Source of the DNA: Acarospora socialis
Taxonomy: Eukaryota > Ascomycota > Lecanoromycetes > Acarosporales > Acarosporaceae
Direction: 5' to 3'
Assembly (NCBI GenBank): GCA_025617375.2
Contig: JAMYGW020000005.1
Location: 434,001 to 498,000 of the forward strand
DNA length: 64,000 bases
Shown in pieces: positions 35,091-46,551 of this stretch; the stretch's first letter is position 1; each line of letters starts with the position of its first letter. Made by a program: the position numbers and the translations under genes. The notes under the pieces were generated by a model. That model was given only the letters and a program-made list of their open reading frames with translations, was not told the DNA's origin and searched no databases.

Positions 35091-37148
35091 ATGACTTACG
35101 TATGTTTCAGGTGTTCGCTGCGGCGGGCTGCAATTGCCGCAGGACACTTGAATCGGCCATCGCAGAGGAGGTCAATCACTCAAAACCATCTTAGGAAGAG
35201 GGCAGAGGCCGAGGCGCAATGGATAATTCAAGCGAAGGACATCCGGGAAGGCAGAAAGCAGAGCATGCTCGATATTCTTGAAGAGAGGGGTTACATCAAC
35301 TCCATCGCAGGGTGCGCATACCGTCAGAATCTCAGTTGCGCCGTTGCCTAGCTAATGATCACTGCTCCCTAGGGACCGCAACGCCCTGAGAAACTTAATG
35401 ATCCACAAGCGGGTCGGGGCGTATGTGGGAATAGATCCGACCGCGTCCTCATTACATATCGGACATCTCCTTCCACTCATGTCTCTTTTCTGGCTCTACA
35501 TCAATGGCTTCCACGCTGTGACTCTGGTGAGAATGCGCCCCTTGTCTGAATTGACGGGGCGCTAATCTTCATCAGCTTGGAGGAGCTACCGCCCAGATTG
35601 GTGACCCTACCGGGCGCACCACGTCTCGAGAGAAGGTCGAGTCGTCGGTACGGAAAGCGAACATGGCAACCATGCACATTGGGTTGAAGAAACTGTGGCT
35701 TAACGTGGAGACCCATGCGCGCAAGTACAGTTACAAGTGGGAATGGGCGTGGCACCGTGAACTGGTGAACAATAACATGTGGATCAACAAGCTACCAATG
35801 ATGGAGGTGCTGAAGGTGCTTGGTCCAGGGGTTCGGATAGGGACCATGCTTGGGAGGGATACGTGAGTGAGTCCTCATAATGTCATCTCGAGTTAGAATG
35901 ATTGGACAAGCAACAAGGCTAAACACCTTATTCATCACAGAGTCAAGAACAAAATGGAGAAGGGCGACGGAATGTCATACGCCGAGTTTTCATATCCAGT
36001 GCTCCAATCCTGGGACTGGTGGTACATGTATGAAACTAAGAACATTCAGCTTCAAATAGGAGGTTCAGACCAGTATGGCAATATCATCGCCGGCATTGAC
36101 GCTATCAAGTACATTGCAAAGCACCATTACGATCCGCTCATAAGACAGGAGAACGAGGATAAGATGCGGGTTCCGATGGGGTTTACCACACCTCTGCTGA
36201 CCTCATCCTCGGGGGAGAAGTTTGGAAAAAGTACCGGTAACGCCATATGGCTGGATCAGGACATGACGAGTATCTTCGACCTCTATCAGGTATTTCTCCT
36301 CAGTTTTACAGACATGGCACCAGATCTAACATCCGTTCAAGTACTTCCTACGATTAGCGGACAATGATGTTGAGCGTTACCTCAAGCTGTTCACGTTTAT
36401 GCCACTTTCTCAGATCAAGGAGATTATGGATGAACACCTCAAAGACCCGTCAAAGCGTCACGCACAGCATGCGTTGGCTCGAGACATTGTTGAGATGATA
36501 CATGGCCCGCAAGAAGCAAACGATGCCGAAGCCAGTCACCGGATGCTTTTCAGCGATCGTTCTCGCCAGGAGAAGCCTGCTTCGGTCAGCGGAGATTTGA
36601 GCAACTCCCTAAACGGGAAAGCCCCACAGACAAATTCGTACAACATGCCGTCCGTCAACATCGTCCTACCTCACTCTCTCGTCTACAATCAACCCATAGC
36701 GCGTATACTCTACGCCGCTGGCTTAGTATTGTCGAAGAGTGAGGGTCATCGCCTCGCCATGAACCAAGGTGCCTATATCGGCAGCCGTGCCGACGGTACC
36801 GGACGTATGAGGGACGACCTGACCTTCACGCCGGTCAAACTATTCAAGCCATATCAGACAAAGGACTACATCATCGATGGGGATCTGTTAATCTTGAGGG
36901 TGGGAAAGTGGAAGTTGAAGGTGATCAAGATCGTCAGTGATGAAGAATTCGCAAGGCGAGGTTTGGATGCCCCTGGATGGGAGGATGTGGAGAAGGAGGC
37001 GGGGAAGGAGTTGGGGAAGGAAGTGGGGAAGGAGGTGGGGAAGGACAAGGACAAGGACGAAGACGAGGAGGACAAGATACGGCAACCCCAGCCGAAAAAG
37101 GGGAAAACCAAAGAGTTCAGGATGAAGGGCAGACACGTTAAGTGGTAG
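35091..37148 (+). CDS. Mitochondrial tyrosyl-tRNA synthetase (CYT-18 type)
   Basis: Exons are 35091-35311, 35373-35526, 35576-35862, 35941-36289 and 36342-37148, encoding 605 residues. Class I synthetase of bacterial type that charges mitochondrial tRNA-Tyr. In Pezizomycotina the orthologue CYT-18 also helps group I introns splice. The N-terminus ([20 protein letters not shown]) is basic and suits mitochondrial import. Active-site motifs: [20 protein letters not shown] with [41 protein letters not shown], and [13 protein letters not shown] (KMSKS loop). The C-terminus has an S4-like RNA-binding region ([20 protein letters not shown]). It ends in a long charged tail with [20 protein letters not shown], a recent-looking repeat at about 37003-37070. 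The start is the first in-frame ATG of exon 1. Confidence 0.93.
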
Positions 37149-37433
37149 AGTGTAACGATGTAAGAATACCTTGAGCTTAGCATTAAGGGCACCATATAAA
37201 TGTACGATAATTCTGCATGTTGGCTCTGACATTCCGCATTGGGCAGCGTGGTAAAAGCGAGGACCATCTATTAGCTAAGCAATCGCGTGGCCTTAGCGTG
37301 TGGTGAACGCGCCAAAGTTCACGTCTTCCCACTCTTGAGAGTGGTTATGGTTTTACTTGCAAAGCAGAGTATAATGCTCTCATAGACCTATCTCTTGATA
37401 TTTTTCAACCACACCTCGAAGGAACTCTGCACA

Positions 37434-40400
37434 ATGGCCAAAGGCAATGGTGCCACCCAATCCTCTCCAGCTGATCCCCCAGCGTCACTAAAGAAATCAG
37501 ACTCTGGTTCGCAGAACTCGAAGAACCAGAAATCCATACTCGGATTCTTTCAGAAGAAAAGCACGGATGGCTCATTGCCACCACTGACTGCAGATGCTAC
37601 ATCTTCAACCTCGAAGACCATTGAAGCCACGAAGCGCTTGGTTAAGAGGCCGGCAGCCAGGAGAACTTCCAGTCAGACCTTGACACCTGCACCCAGCAGT
37701 GACGCTGCCGAGGGCCCAAATCAAGACGATACGATGCAGTACCGTATTCATGAGAAACAGGGAGTGAAAGGTCTGCCGTCACCTATTACGCCCATCACCG
37801 GAGCTGTGGACGGCAATGGCAGTCAAGGCGGAGCAACCGACCCGCTGGGCTTCAACAGTCCCTCCCGAAAGGTTACCATCCAATCGTGCTGTTGTCTGCA
37901 CATACACTAACGTGACTGAATTCCAGGCGAAGAAGGCTGTAAACTACAACGAATCTGGCGACGAAGATGAAGACGAGGAGGATGACTTTGCGCCCGTTCG
38001 TATCAACAAAACCCGCGGCAGAGCTTTGAAAAGAAGGCGTGTTGCTGCACACAAGGATAGCGACGATGAGGATTTTGTAAAAGACGAAGATGCCTTTTCT
38101 GCTGAGGATGGTGAGTTCTGCGCCTTAGCCATAGTGCTCTCACGCCGACTTCTGGGACATTCTGACGTTTGGCCTCTAGACCTTGATGACTTTATCGTAG
38201 CGGACGACTCGGACGCAGAGGTGATAGGCCCGAAGAAGAGAAAACGGCCTTCCGCCACACAGTCTCGGAAGAGCTCCTCGGCCCCACCGTTACCGGACCT
38301 TGCCGATAATGAAGGTGATCGTATTGAACCTACAGCGTCCACAGCCCGTCAATGGACCTACGATCCTAACAACACTCAGCCTCTGCAGCCACGGCCTGCC
38401 AACGCAGTGAGCAAAAAGCCGAGCTCATCCGGCAAGAAATGGAAGGAAAAGGCACACACCACCGAGCCGGAGCAGAGGTATCCGTGGCTAGCTAGCATCA
38501 CCGATGCAGATAGGCATCCACCTGGACATCCCGACTACGACCCTAGGACAGTATACATTCCACCGCTGGCGTGGAGCAAATTCTCGCCGTTCGAAAAGCA
38601 ATACTGGGAGATTAAGCAGAAGTTTTGGGATACGATCGTCTTCTTCAAGAAGGGCAAATTCTACGAGCTGTACGAGAACGATGCTACAACTGGCCACCAG
38701 CTATTTGATCTCAAGCTCACAGATAGGGTGAACATGCGAATGGTAGGTGTGCCGGAGATGAGCCTGCCTCACTGGGCGAACCAGTTCGTTGCAAAAGGCT
38801 ACAAGATTGCCCGCGTCGACCAGCAAGAGTCTGCGCTGGGGAAGGAGATGCGCGAGAGAGATGACAAGAAACCTGGGAAACCTGCTAAAGAAGAGAAGGT
38901 CATTCGTAGAGAGCTCGCATGTGTGCTTACTGCCGGCACTTTAGTCGACGGCGGCATGCTTCAGGATGACATGTCGACGTTCTGCGTTGCTATCAAAGAG
39001 TCGGTGATTGACGACCTCCCTGCGTTCGGCATCTCTTTCGTGGATACAGCCACAGGACAGTTCTTCATGACTGAGTTTATCGACGACGTTGACATGACTA
39101 AATTTGAAACATTCATTGCTCAGACAAGGCCACAGGAACTACTCCTCGAAAAGTCTTGTGTTTCGGTCAAGGTCCTGCGTATCTTGAAGAACAACACAGG
39201 TCCTACCACGATTTGGAACTATCTGAAGCCTGGCAAAGAATTCTGGCCGGCTGATATCGCCTGCCGTGAGATCGATGCAAGTGGCTACTTTGTGTCGGAG
39301 GACCGTGACAATGCGGAGGTCTGGCCTCAAGTGCTGCGCGAAGCACGAGAGAAGGAGTTGGTCATGTCTGCGTTCGGGGCTTTGGTGCAGTATTTAAGGA
39401 CACTCAAGATCGAACGAGAATTGCTCACGCTGGGCAATTTCTCTTGGTATGACCCTGTCAAGAAAGCTACTAGCTTGGTGCTTGACGGCCAGACCTTGAT
39501 CAACCTTGAGGTTTTTGCGAACTCCTTTGACGGTGGCCCGGATGGTACGCTGTTTGCGTTGCTCAATCGATGCATCACCCCGTTCGGCAAGCGAATGTTC
39601 AAGCAGTGGGTCTGCCATCCTCTTGCCGATGCGGCAAAAATCAATGCCCGTCTCGATGCCGTGGACTCTCTCAATGCCGATACCACGGTCCGAGACCGGT
39701 TCACGTCGCAATTGACGAAATTGCCAGATCTTGAGCGCCTCATTTCTCGAATCCATGCCGGCAGTTGTAAAGCGCAAGACTTTGTCCGCGTGTTGGAAGG
39801 GTTCGAGCAGATCGACTACACAATGAGTCTCGTCAAGGCGGTTGGTGCCGGAGATGGAGTCATTGGGCAACTCATTTCCGCCATGCCCGACCTCGATAGT
39901 GCGCTGACGCACTGGAAGACAGCATTCGATCGTTCCAAGGCGAAAGATGATGGGCTTCTGGTGCCCGAGCGGGGCGTAGAAGAAGACTTCGATAACAGTC
40001 AAGACCTGATCGAGCAGATACGCGGCGAATTGGACGCACTGCTCAAGAAGACGCGCAGGGACCTCGGCTCCACGGCCATCGTCTTTCGGGATAACGGAAA
40101 GGAGATCTATCAGCTTGAAGTACCAATTAAAGTCAAAGGCATCCCCAAAAGCTGGGATCAGATGTCTGCAACCCAGAAAGTCAAGCGATACTACAGCCCC
40201 GAGCTCCGGTCGCTGGTGCGTCAGCTGCAAGAGGCGCAGGAGACGCATGGCCAGATCGTCAAGGAAGTTGCAGGTCGTTTCTTCGCTCGCTTTGACGAAC
40301 AATACTCGGTGTGGCTAGCGGCCGTGAGGATCATCGCCCAGCTTGACTGCCTGATCAGCCTGGCAAAAGCCTCCTCCGCCTTGGGGGAGCCGAGCTGCAG

Positions 40401-41391
40401 ACCACAGTTCGTCGACCAGGAAAGGAGCCTGGTTGAGTTCGAGGAGCTCAGACACCCTTGCATGTTGCCCAATGTCACGGACTTTATTCCCAACGACGTC
40501 AAACTAGGCGGCGACGCCGCGAACATCAACCTCTTAACTGGCGCCAACGCCGCTGGGAAATCCACCATCTTACGCATGGTACGCCCCTTCCCCTTGCCTC
40601 CATCTCCCAACCCCCTGGCCACTATTTACACACACGCTAACTAACACCTCACCCTCAACCAACAGACCTGCATCGCCGTCATCATGGCCCAACTAGGCTG
40701 CCACGTCCCCGCCACCTCCGCCATCCTGACGCCCACGGACCGCATCATGTCGCGCCTCGGCGCCGCCGACAACATCTTCGCCGCGCAAAGCACCTTCTTC
40801 CTCGAGCTCTCCGAAACCAAGAAGATCCTGTCCGAAGCGACGCCGCGCTCGCTCGTCATCCTCGACGAGCTGGGCCGCGGCACGTCCTCGTACGACGGCC
40901 TGGCCGTCGCCCACGCCGTCCTGCACCACGTCGCCACGCACACGGGCTGCGTCGGCTTCTTCGCGACGCACTACCATTCGCTCGCCGCGGAGTTTGCGGG
41001 CCATCCGGAGATTGCGCCGAAGCGGATGGCGATCAGAGTGGATGAGGGGAGGAGGGTGGTGACGTTTCTGTATAGGCTCGAGGGCGGGGTGGCGGAGGGG
41101 AGTTTTGGCATGCATTGTGCGGCCATGTGTGGGGTGCCGAGGGGGATTGTGGAGAGGGCGGAGGAGGTGGCGGCGAGTTGGGAGGGGAGGAGTCGGGTCA
41201 AGGGGTGGGTGGAGAGGGTGAGGGGGGAGGGTTATGTGCCGTTGGGGTGGCAGAGTGATGTGGCGTGGATGTTGAGGGATGGAAGCAGTGGCGAGGAGGG
41301 TCAGGGGAAGCAAGTGGGGAGGGGGGAGGGGGAGGGACAGGTCAGCGAGAGGGCGTTGGGCGTGCTGATGAGGGCCATCGAGGCGTTGTGA
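37434..41391 (+). CDS. msh6: DNA mismatch repair protein MSH6
   Basis: Exons are 37434-37871, 37927-38110, 38180-40578 and 40666-41391, encoding 1248 residues. Partner of MSH2 in MutSalpha, which binds base mismatches and small loops. A PCNA-binding PIP box QKSILGFF sits at residues 32-39. A disordered acidic/basic region follows up to about residue 330. MutS domain I carries FFKKGKFYELYENDATTG with the mismatch-contacting Phe-Tyr-Glu, followed by connector, lever and clamp. The ATPase has Walker A TGANAAGKSTILRM interrupted just after by the last intron, then STFFLELSETKKIL, DELGRGTSSYDGLAVAHAVL and FFATHYHSLAAEF. The intron at 38111-38179 is 69 nt with no in-frame stop. It was called an intron because it starts GTGAGT, ends CTCTAG, and its removal joins the acidic block cleanly. 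Confidence 0.95.
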
Positions 41392-41912
41392 AGGGGCGAA
41401 GGGGCCAAAACTGAGCTGGGTGCGTTTTGAGCGCAGTGCTGTTTCCGTTCACGGAGGCTTTGATTCCTTGCGTCCGCTGTCGGTACGAGGGCTTTTTAGC
41501 GGCTGACTTTACGTTCTGCTGGAGCTACTTCTTCTTGCTATACGCTAGATGGGCGGGTTTGAGCGATTTAGATATACGATAGGTCTTTACTAGTTTAGCT
41601 TTCACATCATGTGCGCTGTCCGGCACCAGATTCACATTTTCTAAGACGTTCTTTTTATGCTAAGAAGGGATCTCTCGCTCTGCAGATGCTGCTGGATACC
41701 TCCACGGTGGTTCTGGACATGGCTGTGACCTGCTTGACCCTACTAAATAACAGAGAAATGGAGGCTCTGGAAGGATTCGACCGCCAGGAAGGGTCTAGGG
41801 GTCTAAATATGCTGTTCGAGGGATGGCCCAGTGACGGTGCTGTCGTTTCCACAGGCAAGAGGTCGTGGCCCGTCAGAGAAGAACACCGACCGGCACAAAG
41901 AACCCATGCTGA
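41392..41912. other. Intergenic between convergent genes
   Basis: 3' flanks of MSH6 (+) and the following minus-strand gene. No further feature. Confidence 0.6.
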
Positions 41913-42943
41913 TCAAACCTCATTCGCTTTCTCCGATACCTCGCCGCCCATGAGCCCGCTAACCGTCTTCGCAGCCGCAGCTACGGCCGTACTGGTTTCC
42001 ACCACCTTCTCTCCGTCGCCTTCCTGCGAGAGATCCGCCGTCTTCGTAGAAGAGACCAAATCAGCAGGTTTCTCGACAGCGACAACTTCGTTCCCGAGAG
42101 ACGCGTTCATCGCTATACGCATAGCTTTCCTGAGAAGGTCCTTCGCTTTGATATCCTCCTCGTCCTGCTCTTCTGGCTTGACGAGCGCGGTCGGTTGAAC
42201 TTCCTTGGGCTTGATGTCGGTGCCGCCGGCGTTGTTTTTAGCCGCGGGGTGATTGTCTGCGACGTCAAGAGTAGAGGCAGCAGCACCTTGCTTAACGGTG
42301 TGCGCGTCTTGGTCGAACCTCAGCTGCATGTCTGCGGCGCTGGCAGCGTTTTCTTCCGAGATCATGGCTAGTACATTGTTGACATCAAGCCCCGGTACTG
42401 GTTCTTCATCATCTTCGGCGTCGTCATCAGCGTCATCGGCCTCGTCCTCATCGTTGGCGGCAGATTGGGCCTTTGCGCGGCTGCTGCTTGCTTTGCCACC
42501 TTTCCCTTTGGTGGGTTTGCTGGTAGTGGTCTTGGCTGACGTCTTGCGTTTCTTGGACGCAGGGGCCGATGGCGAAGAGTTCGGGGTCGTGGTGGAGCTG
42601 GTGGCGAGGGAGGCAACCGTTGAGGCGGTAGCGCCAGCGCTGAGGAATTTACGCTTAGCGCCGTGGTAACAGGTCTGGGCTGAATGGGCATTCTTAAGAC
42701 CCGCGAGACCGGCGAGCTTCTCGAAGTTTACCTGAGCGGAAAGTGTTAGTGAGAGTAGAGATACTGGGGTTTGGGCTGTGAGCAGGTGAAAAGTGAGGAT
42801 GAGATGATGTTGGATGAAGATGTTGGTACTTGAATCATACTGGAGAAATCGAGGTGAGCTTCAGGAGAGTTTACCTTGGGCGGAGTTTCGAAGCACTGGA
42901 AACCCAGCTGCATGAGCTCGATGTCCCTCTTGCTAAGTGACAT
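41913..42943 (-). CDS. Unknown protein with conserved N-terminal domain and acidic/basic tail
   Basis: Exons are 42943-42875 and 42731-41913 (minus strand), encoding 295 residues; the intron is 143 nt, GTAAAC to CTCAG. The first 55 residues form a compact block (LSKRDIELMQLGFQCFETPP, then KVNFEKLAGLAGLKNAHSAQ, TCYHGAKRKF). It is reminiscent of a small helical DNA- or chromatin-binding module in many Pezizomycotina hypothetical proteins. After it comes a Ser/Thr/Ala tract, a basic patch ASKKRKTSAKTTTSK (a possible nuclear signal), an acidic run (NDEDEADDADDDAEDDEE) and an Ala/Glu-rich tail. It is probably nuclear, by inference. I do not recognise a named family. Confidence 0.75.
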
Positions 42944-43617
42944 GTCGGCGCTGTCGGTGATTTATGATATGTGTCGAATTGAAGTGATCAGTTTGGGATT
43001 CAGAAGAGTTGAAGAGTTTTGGGTGGAATTCGAACAGTAGTTGCGAGGCTGATGGAACTCGAGTGAACGAAGACAAAGACTGTCGAGCTCTTTCTAGATT
43101 CGCAAGCAGAGGCTTGAACTTAATGGTTCGACAGCTTTGAATCTTTTTTTAGCATGTGTGCTGGATTTTGCTTGCTCGTCCTTGAAGTCGGAGTGGTGTG
43201 GATTAAAGGGTTAAGCAAGTCAAGTGCTTGGTATCGAAGACTCAGCTTCTAAGTGCTTGCCGAGGATTGATTCACACTGTTTCATTATCCCTCCCCTTGT
43301 CTATTACTAAACCCCCAGTCGAGTCGCACGCTTGATTCCACCCAATCCTAGAACGTTACTGAGGCCTTCCTGGAGGGGATCAAACGCGCATCACCAAGAC
43401 AAAGCCTAGTAAAGATCGTTGTGATTTCTGGACTTGGAAGAGGTAATCATGGTCAAAAGGCTCGTTAAGGTCGAGTTGTCCTCCCTGAGAACGAAGACAG
43501 CTGCTTCGCACTAGGTCTGCGATAAACATTCCCCGTCCTAATGTGCATTGCCACAATTCAAGTATACCGGGTCAAGTTATCGCCTGCTGACAGATCCCTG
43601 GTGATTTCCTCGTATTG
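42944..43617. other. Intergenic: promoter side of the minus-strand gene at 41913-42943
   Basis: No gene seen. Sequence is AT-richer with T-runs near 43140. Confidence 0.55.
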
Positions 43618-44502
43618 TTAGCATCTTTGCTTGATATAATCCAAGATCTTATCCCACACCCCCTTTTCTCGGCTTCGGCCGCGTTCGGTGCCAACATAGA
43701 ACTGTCTAGGAGGCTTGGCCATCCACCACCTCCGAGAAGACACAGAAGTAGATGGTGGCGGGTCTCGGACGAGATTTGCAACCGTAAGCCAAGCTTTCAT
43801 TGGCCTTAGCTCTGATATCCGCACACCCGTAACCCTTTGACGGCTGGAAAATTTCATCGTAGTCATGTCAATTCTTACATCTGCTGGGAGATTCTTCGAG
43901 TACCGTATCAGTGCCTCCCGCGAACGACGTGCGAAGAGTGGCGGCCGCAAATGGATGTAGAGAACGAGCGGTGCAGTTGTATATGCCACGAAGAACATCG
44001 GTATAGCACCTCCAAGTATGGCTATAATCACAATTAGTATAAGTAACACACGGTAGCATTAGCCAGCCATCTCAAGATAGAAAGATTATGACTGACCGGC
44101 AGCAGCCGCCCAATTGGGGTAATCGGGAGCCTTGTAGAACGCTGGGGCAACAATCAAGCAGGAGAAGGAAAACAGAAAGATGGTGGTGAGCTTCAAACAT
44201 CCGATGAAGACTGCCTTGCCCGTGCCTGCATTGTATATCAGGACTCGCTCGGGATAAGCTGGAATATCGTCAGAAACGATGCTATACGCTTAATGACGGA
44301 CAGCCACACCTGATTTTAATGAACTCGAAGCCGTGTTTTTTGAAATACGGTTGACTAGGGGATCTCTGAAGGGCTTCAGCAATAGCTCTGCCTGCATTGA
44401 TCTCCTGACAGGAGAGGAACAACTAATGGAGACATTCAAAGCCCGACGACTCGCGAGACACTGCGGTAGTCTAGTACAGAGAGACACCATTCTTGGAGAC
44501 AT
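43618..44502 (-). CDS. Unknown two-segment membrane protein, probably mitochondrial
   Basis: Exons are 44502-44310, 44258-44097 and 44021-43618 (minus strand), encoding 252 residues. The N-terminus (MSPRMVSLCTRLPQCLASRR) is rich in Arg/Ser and lacks acids, as in mitochondrial presequences. Two hydrophobic segments follow: one in exon 2 (FIGCLKLTTIFLFSFSCLIV) and one at the exon 2-3 joint (AILGGAIPMFFVAYTTAPLV). Exon 3 then has YIHLRPPLFARRSREALIRY, GVRISELRPMKAWLTVANLV and a C-terminal KGVWDKILDYIKQR. The splice joints are in phase, and the intron before exon 3 ends ATTATAG. The layout recalls small inner-membrane assembly factors of the TMEM70/TMEM186 kind, but I cannot assign a family. Confidence 0.78.
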
Positions 44503-44858
44503 GATTGATTGATTCGGATTATATCAGGAAAAACACTGATCCCATGGAATATTATAGCTGCTAATAAGGTAGTTATTGCCAACATTCGTAGCATCCTGAC
44601 CTAGGTAAGAGTAACCTTTACCTATACCCCTAAGTCGATCGCCGGCAGGGATATCTACGCGCTAATTACGAGTACTCGTACATCGCGCTACAGTCTTCAC
44701 CTTCAACCGCACCGAACCCGGTGTCTTACAACAACGACAGCAGGCGCCAGTCCCATTGCTTGGCGCCATTGTCGCTGACGGATTCTAAGTTTGCTTAGAG
44801 ATGTTGTACACATAAATACTATGAGACATTGCCTACGATACCCTTCCCACCCTCCGCA
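44503..44858. other. Divergent promoter region
   Basis: 356 bp between the divergent membrane-protein and glutaminyl-cyclase genes. Contains GACCTAGGTAAGAG near 44600 but no defined site. Confidence 0.5.
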
Positions 44859-46172
44859 ATGGCACCAATCCACATCATGACGACCCAGATCCTTGTCCTA
44901 CTCCTCTGCATCTTCTTATCCGTCTCAAGAGCGTATACCACCCTCTCGAACGAGACTCTCCTCGCTCTTCCACGCCCAGGCAGTGACTTCGACATCCGCA
45001 ATGGCGCCCTCCTTGCACCGATCCTCCGGCCGCGAGTACCAGGAACACCGGGCTCTACAGCGGTCCTCAACCACCTAGCCAATTTTTTCAAAACAACCCT
45101 ACCGGAATGGAAGCTCGAATTTCAGAACTCTACATCCACGACACCCGCCACTGGCAACAAGCAGATCCCCTTCGTCAACATGATTGCCAGCCGCGACCCG
45201 CCATGGACAGAACCGGGAGAGGTTGGCCGCCTGACGCTGGTAGCGCACTACGACAGCAAACTCACGCCCTCGGGCTTCATCGGTGCGACCGACAGCGCCG
45301 CACCCTGCGCGATGCTCCTGCACGCCGCGCGGAGCGTCGACGTGGCACTGACGAAGAAATGGGCCGCCATGGAAGGGGAAGGCGTCGGGGACGGCGGCTT
45401 CGGCGGCATCGAAGAGCACAAGGGCCTGCAGATCATCTTCCTTGACGGCGAAGAAGCGTTCGTGAGCTGGACAGACACGGACTCCATCTACGGCGCGCGA
45501 TCGCTGGCCGAAGCGTGGGAACAGACGCCGCACCCCGCGCTCTCCACCTACCGCACCGCATTGTCGTCCATCTCCCTCTTCCTCCTCCTCGACCTCCTCG
45601 GCGCCAAGAACCCAAACGTCCCCTCGTACTTCAAAACCACCCACTGGGCCTACCAGCACATGGCCGGTCTCGAAACGCGCCTACGCTCATTGCTCCAGTT
45701 CAAGTCGTCCCCCAACCACCCCTCCAAGCGGCAACGCATGACCTCTTCCAAATCAACCCGCCAGTCCCAATCCAAACCCCGCGCAAACAAGAAGCTGCGA
45801 CGAGAAGAACCCCTCTTCCTCCCCGAAGCCACCAAGACGGACGAGCGTTTCCGAGGCGGCATGGTGCTGGACGACCACGTGCCCTTCATGGCGCGCGGCG
45901 TCGAGATCCTGCATATCATCCCGACGCCGTTCCCGCGCGTCTGGCATGAGCTGGACGACGACGGCGAGCATTTGGATCTTGATACGGTGGAGGATTGGGC
46001 GTTGTTGACAACGGCGTTCGTGGCGGAGTGGATGGACTTGGAAGGATTTTTTGATACGACGGCGGGGCATGCGGTCCGAGAAGACGGGGACAGTGAGGAA
46101 GGCGGGGAAGGAAGAGGGGGCAAGAAGGAGAAGTGGAAGAGGAAGGGGGTGACGAGCAAGACGGAGCTGTGA
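44859..46172 (+). CDS. Glutaminyl-peptide cyclotransferase (M28-type zinc enzyme)
   Basis: Intronless, 437 residues. It converts N-terminal Gln (or Glu) of peptides to pyroglutamate. The ATG at 44859 was chosen because the N-terminus then forms a signal peptide (MTTQILVLLLCIFLSVSRA begins at residue 7); the reading frame extends upstream only to a non-ATG codon. Predicted zinc ligands match QPCT: VAHYDSK (Asp), IIFLDGEEAF (Glu) and VLDDHVPFMARGVEILHIIP with downstream PFPRVWHELDDDGEH (His). The sequence VPGTPGSTAVLNHLANFFKT is the usual QPCT N-terminal helix. A basic insert (RANKKLRREE) and a Lys/Glu-rich tail extend it past the animal enzymes. It probably acts in the secretory pathway. Confidence 0.93.
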   Translation: MAPIHIMTTQILVLLLCIFLSVSRAYTTLSNETLLALPRPGSDFDIRNGALLAPILRPRVPGTPGSTAVLNHLANFFKTTLPEWKLEFQNSTSTTPATGNKQIPFVNMIASRDPPWTEPGEVGRLTLVAHYDSKLTPSGFIGATDSAAPCAMLLHAARSVDVALTKKWAAMEGEGVGDGGFGGIEEHKGLQIIFLDGEEAFVSWTDTDSIYGARSLAEAWEQTPHPALSTYRTALSSISLFLLLDLLGAKNPNVPSYFKTTHWAYQHMAGLETRLRSLLQFKSSPNHPSKRQRMTSSKSTRQSQSKPRANKKLRREEPLFLPEATKTDERFRGGMVLDDHVPFMARGVEILHIIPTPFPRVWHELDDDGEHLDLDTVEDWALLTTAFVAEWMDLEGFFDTTAGHAVREDGDSEEGGEGRGGKKEKWKRKGVTSKTEL

Positions 46173-46551
46173 GCGCGTCTCTCTTTGGTTGTCTGAGGCT
46201 TTCGTTTGGATGGCTGGCTGACGGGCTTGGTAGGTTGGGTTCTTTTCCCGAGTAGGATGGAGCACTGGTTACGGCATCAGCGTTTGTATCATTGTCAAGT
46301 GGCGTTCACTGGCCATCGGCTGTTCCGCATTGCCCCAGACTTGTATGAATACACACTTAGACCACGTTGTTATGTTCATACAATACTATTCAGTACCCTA
46401 TTACCCACAGGGCTCCTTTCCAAAAGTACGCTTCTCACGAAAGGGGGGTGTGGTTACCGCACATATTCGCAATCACGAATCACCAGGGATAAGAACGAGT
46501 CCGAGTGAACGTTGGAGATGAATCTTCATTGGCGCTAAAACTATGCCTATT
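46173..46551. other. Intergenic between convergent genes
   Basis: 3' flanks of glutaminyl cyclase and NOG2. No other feature seen. Confidence 0.6.

Noticed and set aside
39394-40302. 302-codon minus-strand ORF
   Set aside because: Antisense shadow of MSH6; no domain, and the + frame is unmistakably MutS.
45099-45659. 186-codon minus-strand ORF
   Set aside because: Antisense shadow of glutaminyl cyclase.
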